From assembly GCA_016282745.1 (NCBI GenBank), contig JAEELL010000030.1:1-36931 (forward strand): a stretch of DNA of 36,931 nucleotides. Direction: 5' to 3'. This document shows positions 21,191-29,406 of the stretch, in pieces (within the stretch, counting starts at the first letter, position 1; every line of letters begins with the position of its first letter). The notes below the pieces were generated by a model that was given only the letters and a program-made list of their open reading frames with translations, was not told the DNA's origin and searched no databases. Position numbers and translations under genes: made by a program. The DNA is from Lachnospiraceae bacterium. GTDB lineage: Bacteria > Bacillota > Clostridia > Lachnospirales > Lachnospiraceae.

Positions 21191-21222
21191 TGTTAAAATG
21201 ATTAGTAGGTTTTACGTTACAC
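21191..21222 (+). promoter_or_regulatory. Promoter and degenerate operator of the LacI-family regulator gene
   Basis: TGTTAAAAT at 21191-21199 is an extended -10 element. GTTTTACGTTACAC at 21209-21222 matches the GTTTAACGTTAAAC operator at 12 of 14 positions and would cover the transcription start, as it does at the two strong promoters. This suggests weak autoregulation, perhaps also of the divergent pgmB. Confidence 0.55.
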
Positions 21223-21317
21223 CTCTTATATTTTTCCCTATTTCAATGAATACTTTTTTATTATTTCGATGATGTGGAAAATTTATTTGAGATATTATTC
21301 AATGAAAGGAACGACTT

Positions 21318-22340
21318 ATGGTTACAATTAAAGATATTGCCGCTGCAACCGGTGTCAGCGCAACAACAGTATCTAATGTTATAAACGGAAAAGCCGGACG
21401 AGTTTCCGCTGAGACCATTAACAAGATAAATACAGCCATCAAGGAACTTGGTTATGTTCCAAACATGTCTGCCAAGTCTTTAGTCTCACGCTCCTCAAAA
21501 GTTATCGGTTTTGTCAATCACATTTTGACTACAAAGAATTCCAACTTTATGGAGGATCCATTCCTCTCTAAATTGATCGGCATTCTTGAGTATGAGCTTC
21601 GCGAAGCAGGTTATTTCCTTATGCTTCGTACTGTTGAAACTCCTGAAGAGTTCGAGGCTTTTCTCAGAAACTGGAATTTGGACGGGTTATTTTTAACAGG
21701 TATCTTCAACGATTCGTTTTTTGAAGCCGTTAAAGCCAACGCCGGCAAGATTCCAACAGTATTAGTTGACAGTTACGTTCATCATCCCGACATGTGCAAT
21801 GTTGGACTTGATGATTTTGGCGGCAGCAAGATGTCTACCAAGTATCTCATTGACAAAGGTCATCGCAGAATTGCATTTGCAACTTTACACATCAAGGACG
21901 GAGGCGTTCTTATGGAGCGTTTCCTTGGTTATAAGGCTGCTCTCACCGAAGCCGGCATCAAATTTGATGAGTCCTTAGTGTTTGAGTGTAGCAATGACAC
22001 TAAGCAGTCATTCGAAGTGTGTAAATCCATCGCTGCCATGAAAGATGTCACAGGTATTGTTACAACTGCCGATTTCCTTGCGGGAAATCTCATCAGTAAC
22101 TTCCACCATCTCGGAGTTAGAATTCCTGAAGACATCTCAATTATGGGATTCGATGATTTGAACATCTGTAACATCCTGACTCCACGCCTCACAACAATTC
22201 ATCAGGATACTGATCTCAAAGGTCGTACGGCTGTTAATTTTATGCTTGAGCTTCTTGAGCATAAAAAACCAAATCCGAGCGAGATTAATCTGACAACATC
22301 AATTACCGAACGCGAAAGTGTTATTGAGATAACACGTTAA
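21318..22340 (+). CDS. LacI/GalR-family transcriptional regulator of the glucan locus
   Basis: 340 residues. The N-terminal helix-turn-helix (TIKDIAAATGVSATTVSNVI, residues 3-22) with its hinge (YVPNMSAKSLVSRSSKVIGFV) is followed by a periplasmic-binding-protein-like effector domain (VLVDSYVHHPDMCNVGLDDFGG, GHRRIAFAT, GIVTTADFLAG, DISIMGFDDL, PRLTTIHQD). Such proteins usually repress sugar genes until a sugar binds. It sits between pgmB and the GH65 genes, and the only recurring palindromes in the window (GTTTAACGTTAAAC type) lie at the promoters of the ABC importer and of the surface-protein gene, making these its likely targets. The inducer is inferred to be an alpha-1,3-linked oligosaccharide or derivative. 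Start preceded by GAAAGGAACG. Confidence 0.9.
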   Translation: MVTIKDIAAATGVSATTVSNVINGKAGRVSAETINKINTAIKELGYVPNMSAKSLVSRSSKVIGFVNHILTTKNSNFMEDPFLSKLIGILEYELREAGYFLMLRTVETPEEFEAFLRNWNLDGLFLTGIFNDSFFEAVKANAGKIPTVLVDSYVHHPDMCNVGLDDFGGSKMSTKYLIDKGHRRIAFATLHIKDGGVLMERFLGYKAALTEAGIKFDESLVFECSNDTKQSFEVCKSIAAMKDVTGIVTTADFLAGNLISNFHHLGVRIPEDISIMGFDDLNICNILTPRLTTIHQDTDLKGRTAVNFMLELLEHKKPNPSEINLTTSITERESVIEITR

Positions 22341-22355
22341 CAATTATTAAATATG

Positions 22356-22398
22356 AGCTTGAATAAGGAGGTATCTCCCCTTATTCAAGCTTTTCTTA
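22356..22398. terminator. Terminator between lacI-family gene and GH65 gene
   Basis: Perfect 13-bp stem (AGCTTGAATAAGG 22356-22368 with 22379-22391), with GGAG/CTCC extending it into the loop, followed by TTTCTT on the + strand. Its position between convergent genes suggests it may act in both directions. Confidence 0.8.
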
Positions 22399-22474
22399 TA
22401 ATCGTATTTAGTTGGGGAATTTCGCTACGGTTAATTGTTCTCCGCTTCTTCTGCAATTCATCTGTTACAGGAGG

Positions 22475-24763
22475 CTATGCTATCAGGCTTCTTCTGTCAT
22501 CCACTTCTGTGACTGTGGCTTTACCTTCTTCAATATCCACTCTGTACATTGTACCTTTGTGTGATATGTGGAATGTCATCTTCTCCCAGTTCTTTGGTAG
22601 TCTTGGATTCACATTTATTTTGCCCTCTGCAAATTCAACTCCCGCAAATCCTTCAATTGCTACCATATATGCTCCACCTGCTGATGCAGGATGAGTTCCG
22701 CCTATGTAGACCAGACCAGCCCACTCTTTTCCTCCCGGTGCCAAATCTGCCGTGGCTGATTTGGTAAACAGCGGGAAAGCTTCTTCTGTCATGCCGCATT
22801 TGCACGCTACAAGCGCGTACATGCAGGCACTTAAGGACGAACCGTGTTCTGTCCTTTTCTCGTAATAGTTCCAATTGTCTTCTATTACTTTTGTATCAAA
22901 ATCCTGAGGGTACATTGCAAGCCATGTCACCACATCTGCCTGCTTGATAACTTTAGTGTGGCTTGCCACTCCATATGCTCCGCCCCAGTATTCTTTTGGA
23001 TCCAGTAATCTTGATCTGACTTCATCTACAGTCACATCCTCCAGTTCGCCGTATCCGTCAAACTGTGGGATGATTCCCTCACTGTCAGGTTCCGGAATAT
23101 ATATTTTCTCGTAAGCGTCTTTGAACATTTCAAGGAGCCTGCTTCTGATTTCTGAATCTGCACTTTCCTCATTTGGCTCTTCTAACTTACATATGTGAGA
23201 AATAAATTTATCATTCTCAAGTACCCGGACCGCAAGTCTGAATGTATTCTTTGCCATACGATTTGTGTATCCGTTATTGTCTACTCTCTCGTGATATTCA
23301 TCAGGTCCGATTACATCCCTGAGTTCATATCTGTCTGAGTTTACTTTCTTTACAAGTGCACTATAGTAAAACTTTGCACATTCAATTATTGTCTCGGCTC
23401 CCCCCTCCTTTAACAGGGAATCGTCGCCTGTAATCTCCACATATTTACCTATTGCATAAGCTATGGCAGATGAGATATGTATCTGCTTGTCCTTAAAATA
23501 TGTACGCATAGGTCTCTTTGTAAATACATCTGTCACGTTGTAGTCAGAACATGCATCAAAGCCCTTCTCCTGACTCTCCCACGCGTAGAAAGCACCGTCA
23601 TAGCCATACTCAGCAGCTTTCTTCTTTGCGCCTTCAAGAGTATCTATTCTGTAATTAATCAGTTTTTTTGCAACTTCAGGCTCCGTCATAAGGAAGAAAT
23701 CCAGGATGAACATCTCCGTATCCCAGAACACTGCTCCCTTGTAAGTCTGACCCGAAAGCCCCCTTGCTGCAATCGAAAGATTGTCTGCATGCCTTGGGGC
23801 TATACTGTGAAGATGATAAAGTGAATAATTAAGTGCTTCCATTGATTTGTCATCACCTTCAATTATCACTTCAGAATACTTCCAAATATCTTCCCAGGCC
23901 GACCTGTGCTCATCAAGAAGTTTATCAAATCCCGCTCCTGCAATTCGCACCGTATCTTCCTTTGCTTTCTCAATAGGATTATCACAATCGAGACTTGTGT
24001 ATACCGCAAAGAATCTCTCTATCTCATAGACTTTATTTACATCTGTTATAAAGCTTACGCTCTTTAACGCTTTGTTGAGTTCTTCTTCATCTTTTAACTC
24101 ACAAGGGAAATCAGATCTGACTTCCTCCGCAACTGACACGTTGTGATTATTTTCATGTGTCACGGCATCAACTGTGAGCATTCCGTCATTGCTTACTTTT
24201 ATTATGTCAAAATGGGGACCGTTGATATCCCACACATCTGCATCAATTCCAAATACATATTTTACGTCAGCATGGAAATCAGCAAATATTTCTGTCTTTA
24301 TTGCTCCGACATGCACATTATCCATGCTCACAAATCTGCTGCTTCTTACAGTGATATTGCCTCTGAGAAGTCTGAATGTTGTGCATCTGGTAAATACTCC
24401 ATGCCTGTAATCCAGTTCGATAAAGTGCTCACTGCATTTTACAGTCGCCACATTTCCCGTATTATTACCACTCTCTGTACCATCACTTTTGCCGTCACAT
24501 TCTGTGACATCCGGCAATCTTACAATCTCATCATCTACAATGAGATATCCGTAAAATCCGTTAGGAGCATTAACCGGCTCACGCCAGCCGTCGCCGACTT
24601 TGTCGTAAATGCCTGCCAGGTTGACGGCAACCAGCTGATTCTTGGTGTATTCCTCAAGTGTTCCTCTGACACCCATGTAACCGTTGCCTGTCAGGTACTT
24701 ATTTCCATGCCATGCCACATTATCCGGATTGTACAAATTGTCTTTAATTTTCCAATCTATCAT
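22475..24763 (-). CDS. GH65 glycoside phosphorylase A (likely alpha-1,3-glucoside/oligoglucan phosphorylase)
   Basis: 762-residue cytoplasmic (alpha/alpha)6-barrel enzyme that splits an alpha-glucoside with phosphate, releasing beta-glucose 1-phosphate. N-terminal GNGYMGVRG, AVFWDTEMFI, general-acid block VIGPDEYHERVDNNGYTN (Glu489 in this numbering), the KQADVV loop and the phosphate-binding HGSSLS are all present. GH65 includes maltose, trehalose, kojibiose, nigerose and alpha-1,3-oligoglucan phosphorylases; the GH87 context favours an alpha-1,3 substrate, but this is inference. Start moved to 24763: GGAGTAAGGA lies just before it, and the upstream ATG at 24784 overlaps the preceding gene. 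Only 5 bp separate it from the other GH65 gene, so the two are co-translated. Confidence 0.88.
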   Translation of the reverse strand: MIDWKIKDNLYNPDNVAWHGNKYLTGNGYMGVRGTLEEYTKNQLVAVNLAGIYDKVGDGWREPVNAPNGFYGYLIVDDEIVRLPDVTECDGKSDGTESGNNTGNVATVKCSEHFIELDYRHGVFTRCTTFRLLRGNITVRSSRFVSMDNVHVGAIKTEIFADFHADVKYVFGIDADVWDINGPHFDIIKVSNDGMLTVDAVTHENNHNVSVAEEVRSDFPCELKDEEELNKALKSVSFITDVNKVYEIERFFAVYTSLDCDNPIEKAKEDTVRIAGAGFDKLLDEHRSAWEDIWKYSEVIIEGDDKSMEALNYSLYHLHSIAPRHADNLSIAARGLSGQTYKGAVFWDTEMFILDFFLMTEPEVAKKLINYRIDTLEGAKKKAAEYGYDGAFYAWESQEKGFDACSDYNVTDVFTKRPMRTYFKDKQIHISSAIAYAIGKYVEITGDDSLLKEGGAETIIECAKFYYSALVKKVNSDRYELRDVIGPDEYHERVDNNGYTNRMAKNTFRLAVRVLENDKFISHICKLEEPNEESADSEIRSRLLEMFKDAYEKIYIPEPDSEGIIPQFDGYGELEDVTVDEVRSRLLDPKEYWGGAYGVASHTKVIKQADVVTWLAMYPQDFDTKVIEDNWNYYEKRTEHGSSLSACMYALVACKCGMTEEAFPLFTKSATADLAPGGKEWAGLVYIGGTHPASAGGAYMVAIEGFAGVEFAEGKINVNPRLPKNWEKMTFHISHKGTMYRVDIEEGKATVTEVDDRRSLIA

Positions 24764-24768
24764 ATTCC

Positions 24769-27111
24769 TTACTCCAATGGGCATTCATAGCCTTTGTTAT
24801 CTATTGCTTCTGTATTACCGTAAATCTGAATTGTCACTTTGCTGTCATCTGTTGTTTTCAGATTAACTTTTTCTTTTGTGACATTTACTTCGACTGTTGC
24901 ATCATCGTAATTAATTTTAAATGAATATCCTTTCCAGTTTTTTGGAATGGACGGTGCAATTCTGATGCAGTCTCCGTCTGTTCTCAGACCTCCGAATCCG
25001 TACACAATATTCATCCACGCTGCTGCAATAGATGTTGTGTGAATTCCCTCTCCCGTATTTCTGTTGTAATTATCAAGGTCCATTCGTGTTGCAAATCCAA
25101 AGAAGTTATATGCTTCTTCTTCCTTATGCAACTGAGCAGCCAATATGGAATGTACTGAGGGTGAAAGGGAACTCTCATGTATACATCTTGGTTCGTAGAA
25201 GTCATAATTGGCTCTCAGCTGCTCGTCGGAGAATTGAGAATTAAACAACAACATAAACATTAGCACGTCGGGTTGTTTAATCATGTCGTTTCTATATATT
25301 CGGTCGTAAGACCAATTACTATATAGCGGAAAATCTGTGATAGGAATCTCATCCACATCCAGGTGCGGAAGTTTGAAAAATCCATCATGCTGCTCAAATA
25401 TTTTAGTATCCTCATGATATGGGATAAACATTTTCTCTGATATTTCCTTAAACTCTTCTTTCTCTGAAGGATCATATCCAATCTTTTTAGCAAGTTCTTC
25501 AAATTTTGCCGAATTGGCAGAAAGTGCTTCATCTATTTTTTTAACAGTGTAATCTAATGTAAATTTGCCCATGTAGTTTGTATAGCAGTTGTTATTTACC
25601 ATCATCTGGAATTCATCCGGCCCCATTACGGCATAATAACCATACTTTCCATCCGGAGCGTAATCACCACGTGAAACTAACATTCTGCTTATCTCAATGA
25701 GCATCTCAAGACCGTAATCGGCCATAAATTCTTTGTCACCAAATATCTTTTCATAGAACCAGATACCATAGGCAACACCTGTAGATGCCTGAAGCTGGAG
25801 GCTGGCATGCTGCCAGAGATCACAACATTCCTTTCCGCTAATTGTTGCTATCGGATAGAATGCGCCCCTGCAGTCAAGAACCTCTGCTCTCTTTCTTGCC
25901 TCATCGAGTGTCTTATATCTGAAATACAAAAGATTCTTTGCAGCTTCTTTGTTGTTGAAAATAAAGAATGGCAGGCAGTATGTCTCTGTATCCCAGAAAG
26001 CATTTCCGTTGTAGGCTTCACCTGTGAGACCTTTCGCTCCGATGTTTGTTCCCTTAACTGCTCCGTGGTATGTCTGGAACATCTGGAATATACAGAACCT
26101 GATACCCTGCTGATTTTCCTCGTCTCCGTCAATGATGATGTCTGAATGTTTCCACACATTATCCCACCATTTTGCCTGTGTATCCACAAAGGAATCGAAA
26201 TTTTCCACTGCGATACTGTCAACTGATGCATCTGCTATTTTCGCTTCTATTGTTTTAACTTCACTCTCGTAGTCACCTTCACTGTCACCGTCTTTGAAAG
26301 TGAGATTTCTGATTTTCTTTACAAATTCTATCTTCTGATCTTTTCCTGCAGTTAACTTTATCTTTGTTGCCACAAGTTTTTCTTCTGATATTGTTTCACA
26401 ATTAAGTCCGTTTAATTCAGTATGTACACCATCAATCAGGCATTCAAGAGTACATGCACTGTACACTTTCTTTCCTGTATTTATTGTCTCGCCCTCGATT
26501 GCCATTCCTGCAACTGCCGCAACATTTACTGATTTTCTGTCGCAATTCCACATGTTCTTTTTCTGCATCATATGAAATTCACCAAAATCAAGTCCGGATG
26601 TCACTGCAACTTCAACGTCGCTGTCTAATGCAGTAGCTGTTATTCTCTGCATTGCCATCTCAACATCTGTCATTGAGAGTGCTCTGTCAAATGTAATTTT
26701 TACCCGTTTGCCTGCTGAGACATTCCACACAAAACTTCTTGTGAGAAGTCCGTTCTTCATATCAAGGACTCTTTCAAAGTCCGTAATGTCCGCATCTGCA
26801 AGATCAAGTATTTTTCCGTCTGCTTCTATTCTTGTATACAGGTAGTTCACTGAATTCACCATATATTCTGAGAAATCTGTGATTCCTTTATAATGTCCGT
26901 ACTCCGGTTTTGTTCTCTCATATATTCCGTTGAAATAACTTCCAATAAGTTTATCTTTTGAATATCCCTCTTCGAAATATCCTCTGATTCCCATGTACTC
27001 ATTTCCCAATGAGAAAATCGACTCAGCAACCTTTCCGTAATCCGGATTGAACCCCTCTTCTATAACTTTCCAACTGTCTGTCTTAAAATATTTATCTGCT
27101 ACCTTTGCCAT
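24769..27111 (-). CDS. GH65 glycoside phosphorylase B
   Basis: 780-residue cytoplasmic GH65 enzyme, clearly diverged from its neighbour A. Conserved blocks: LGNEYMGIRGYFEEG, NAFWDTETYCLPFF, AVMGPDEFQMMVNNNCYTN with general acid Glu500, KQPDVL and the phosphate-binding HESSLSPSVH. Differences from A in the acid block (DEFQMM against DEYHER) and the KQ-DV loop imply a different linkage or chain-length preference, for example one enzyme for disaccharide and one for longer chains. Two adjacent GH65 genes beside an ABC importer recall the paired alpha-1,3-oligoglucan phosphorylases described from Clostridium phytofermentans, but I cannot align to them here. Start preceded by GGAAAGGTG. It follows the MalG-type permease by 145 bp. 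Confidence 0.88.
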   Translation of the reverse strand: MAKVADKYFKTDSWKVIEEGFNPDYGKVAESIFSLGNEYMGIRGYFEEGYSKDKLIGSYFNGIYERTKPEYGHYKGITDFSEYMVNSVNYLYTRIEADGKILDLADADITDFERVLDMKNGLLTRSFVWNVSAGKRVKITFDRALSMTDVEMAMQRITATALDSDVEVAVTSGLDFGEFHMMQKKNMWNCDRKSVNVAAVAGMAIEGETINTGKKVYSACTLECLIDGVHTELNGLNCETISEEKLVATKIKLTAGKDQKIEFVKKIRNLTFKDGDSEGDYESEVKTIEAKIADASVDSIAVENFDSFVDTQAKWWDNVWKHSDIIIDGDEENQQGIRFCIFQMFQTYHGAVKGTNIGAKGLTGEAYNGNAFWDTETYCLPFFIFNNKEAAKNLLYFRYKTLDEARKRAEVLDCRGAFYPIATISGKECCDLWQHASLQLQASTGVAYGIWFYEKIFGDKEFMADYGLEMLIEISRMLVSRGDYAPDGKYGYYAVMGPDEFQMMVNNNCYTNYMGKFTLDYTVKKIDEALSANSAKFEELAKKIGYDPSEKEEFKEISEKMFIPYHEDTKIFEQHDGFFKLPHLDVDEIPITDFPLYSNWSYDRIYRNDMIKQPDVLMFMLLFNSQFSDEQLRANYDFYEPRCIHESSLSPSVHSILAAQLHKEEEAYNFFGFATRMDLDNYNRNTGEGIHTTSIAAAWMNIVYGFGGLRTDGDCIRIAPSIPKNWKGYSFKINYDDATVEVNVTKEKVNLKTTDDSKVTIQIYGNTEAIDNKGYECPLE

Positions 27112-27256
27112 AAGTTCACCTTTCCAATTTCTATTATCAGTTTTCGTTTTTCTTAATTTACTCTATAATTTATACTTGCTGTTTTTTTCGTTTGCTGCTT
27201 TTCTGCATTTGTTTTTTATTCTTTCCTACTGCACATCTGTTTTCCGGGTTTATTAA

Positions 27257-28135
27257 TTAACCCTTAACAGCTCCGCCTGCTGCACCGTCTGTAATCTGTT
27301 TCTGGAATAATGTAAACAGAATTGTCGGTGGTATGATGGAGAAGAAGATTGCTCTGATCATATCAATAGCTGTTGTTCTAGATGTTGAGTATGAATAAAG
27401 TTTTACCATAACCGTCTCTTTTCCTGATCCATTCAACACAAGATATGGAAGAAGGAAGTCAGACCAGGCGGCTGTAACTGAGAAAATCACAATTACCATG
27501 ATAATTGGTTTGGACATTGGAAGTATTATTCTGGTAAATACCTGAAGTACATTACATCCATCCAATTTAGCCGCCTCGATCAACTCTTTAGGGAGGCCTT
27601 CAAAAAATTCCTTAAAAAGCACAACATAGAACGCATTTGCTCCATAGCTGAGCCATAGCGGGATGTAGGAATTATTAAGTCCAAGTCTGTTAATATTTAC
27701 AAATAATGCTACGATACTTGTTGTTGCCGGAATAAGAAGTGACCACATTACAAGTCCGCCTATTATCTTGTGTCCTCTAGGTTTCAGAATTGCAAGTCCG
27801 TATGCAAGTAATCCGTTAAAGATAACTGCTGAAATTACACATCCTATTACCATGATGAATGAGTTTTTATAGTAAATTGCAAAATCAAGTTTTTTCCATG
27901 TTTCTACGAATCCGCTTGGGCTGAATTCTTTTGGAAGCAGTGTTGCCTCATTTGTAAATTCTTTCAAATCCTTGAATCCTGAGAACATTACCCAGAATGC
28001 CGGATACATTGCCACAATTCCAAAAACCGTACAAACTAATATGATCAGTATGCATATAAGTTTTACTCTTGGCGATTTTACGTCGAAGCCTCTGATGGCT
28101 CCATCTGTCTTGTCGTTATATTTTTCGAAAAACAT
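27257..28135 (-). CDS. CUT1 ABC sugar importer, MalG-type permease
   Basis: 292-residue inner-membrane permease with six predicted helices. The EAA loop for docking the ATPase is visible (ELIEAAKLDGCNVLQVFTRIILPMSKP, about residues 186-212). The C-terminus ITDGAAGGAVKG is typical of MalG-type subunits. AGGAGG lies 7 bases upstream of the ATG. It starts 11 bp after the stop of the MalF-type gene, so the pair is one transcriptional and structural unit. No ATP-binding subunit is encoded nearby; as with other Firmicutes CUT1 systems a shared MsmX-type ATPase elsewhere is expected. Confidence 0.93.
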   Translation of the reverse strand: MFFEKYNDKTDGAIRGFDVKSPRVKLICILIILVCTVFGIVAMYPAFWVMFSGFKDLKEFTNEATLLPKEFSPSGFVETWKKLDFAIYYKNSFIMVIGCVISAVIFNGLLAYGLAILKPRGHKIIGGLVMWSLLIPATTSIVALFVNINRLGLNNSYIPLWLSYGANAFYVVLFKEFFEGLPKELIEAAKLDGCNVLQVFTRIILPMSKPIIMVIVIFSVTAAWSDFLLPYLVLNGSGKETVMVKLYSYSTSRTTAIDMIRAIFFSIIPPTILFTLFQKQITDGAAGGAVKG

Positions 28136-28146
28136 TTATGCACCTC

Positions 28147-29094
28147 CTAATCTTCTTTTTTCTTTGTAAGTTTCATGTATAATCCACTGAGGGCAATCAG
28201 CACGATACAGATAATTACTGAAAGAGCTGCTGCACATGGATAGTTGTAATCTCTAAATGCGTATCTGTATACCAGAAGCATTATTGATAAACTTGCGTTG
28301 TTAGGTCCGCCGTTTGTAAGAACGAGCGGCTCGTACAATATCTGGAATACCGCGATAACCTGCAGGATAAGCATTGTCTTTCCAAGTTCCAGAATACATG
28401 GAAGTGTGATGTGGAATATTCTCTGGAACACTCCGGCACCGTCGATTGCGGCAGCCTCGTAGTATTCAGGGTTGATTCCACTGATTCCTGCCATATAAAT
28501 AAGTGATGTTGAACCGGCGCTCTTCCAAGTCATTGCAATGATAATCAACGGGATTACCCATGCTGCATTGTTGAGCCAGACATGCGGTCCGATTCCGATT
28601 TTTGATAAAAGTATATTTAAAACACCAGTCTCACCAGGTTTGAAGAAATATACCCAGAGAAGAGATACTGCCATTCCCGGAATCATGTTCGGGAAGTATA
28701 CTGCGATTCTGAAAAAGCTCTTTCCTCTTACTGTTTCACTGATGAATATTGCCAATATTATAGGTACGACAAATCCGATGATCAATGACCATCCTATGTA
28801 TTTGAATGTGTTTGCAAATGCCGCTTTGAAGCTGACATTATGAAGTACTGAAATATAATTTTTTAATCCTACAAATTCCTGTAATTCTACGCCTCTTGCT
28901 GAGTACAGTGAAAGTCTGACACTCTCAAGCAATGGTTCCCACACAAAAAATGCGAATAATACAATTGCAGGAAGCATAATCAGCCACGCAAACACGTCAC
29001 TTTTCGTTATAAATTTTTTCTTTACTGTTAACGCTTCCGCCCTGCTGGTTTTTGCTTTCATCGGACTTTGCGCTTTATTCTGACCTCTACTCAA
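28147..29094 (-). CDS. CUT1 ABC sugar importer, MalF-type permease
   Basis: 315-residue permease with a Lys-rich cytoplasmic N-terminus (1-32) and six helices. The EAA loop reads NPEYYEAAAIDGAGVFQRIFHITLPCI, and the usual family segment VFQILYEPLVLTNGGPNNAS follows. The start appears to be TTG at 29094, because AGGGAGG lies 6-7 bases before it; an ATG 11 codons in lacks such a site. It forms the importer with the downstream MalG-type protein and the upstream lipoprotein, from which it is separated by a 312-bp spacer with a stem-loop and tandem repeats. Confidence 0.92.
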   Translation of the reverse strand: MSRGQNKAQSPMKAKTSRAEALTVKKKFITKSDVFAWLIMLPAIVLFAFFVWEPLLESVRLSLYSARGVELQEFVGLKNYISVLHNVSFKAAFANTFKYIGWSLIIGFVVPIILAIFISETVRGKSFFRIAVYFPNMIPGMAVSLLWVYFFKPGETGVLNILLSKIGIGPHVWLNNAAWVIPLIIIAMTWKSAGSTSLIYMAGISGINPEYYEAAAIDGAGVFQRIFHITLPCILELGKTMLILQVIAVFQILYEPLVLTNGGPNNASLSIMLLVYRYAFRDYNYPCAAALSVIICIVLIALSGLYMKLTKKKED

Positions 29095-29157
29095 AATAAT
29101 CCTCCCTGCCTTCTCTCAATTTTCTTTATTCTGTAATTTGTAATTCTATTCTTTATC

Positions 29158-29285
29158 AATCTTTGTTAATTCTTATTTTTATTAGCTCTGATTTCTGCTG
29201 TTTATTAATCTTTGTTAATTCTTATTTTTATTAACTCTGATTTCTGCTGTTTATTATCTTTGTTAATTCTGATTTTTATTGCTTC
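29158..29285. repeat. 49-bp tandem repeat in the transporter spacer
   Basis: About 2.6 copies of a 48-49-bp AT-rich unit (AATCTTTGTTAATTCTTATT ... GATTTCTGCTGTTTATT), beginning at 29158, 29207 and 29256. The unit has no open frame. Confidence 0.8.
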
Positions 29286-29294
29286 TTTGATATT

Positions 29295-29325
29295 CGGAAG
29301 AGGCAGTGGCTTTCTGCCCCTTCCG
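29295..29325 (-). other. Stem-loop after the binding-protein gene
   Basis: CGGAAGAGGCAG (29295-29306) pairs with CTGCCCCTTCCG (29314-29325); the one imperfect position is a G-U pair in the minus-strand RNA. No T-run follows on the minus strand. It therefore looks like the mRNA-stabilising or attenuating hairpin often found after a highly expressed solute-binding gene, not a full terminator. Confidence 0.6.
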
Positions 29326-29406
29326 TTTCTTCTTTTTTAAACCAAAGAACGCTACCTGCGTTTTTGATCTTCTATGTAGATTCAATTGTTACTGCTTAAA
29401 TACGAT

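Noticed and set aside
21929-22192. Minus-strand frame within the LacI-family gene
   Set aside because: Antisense shadow; the sense gene has full-length family features.
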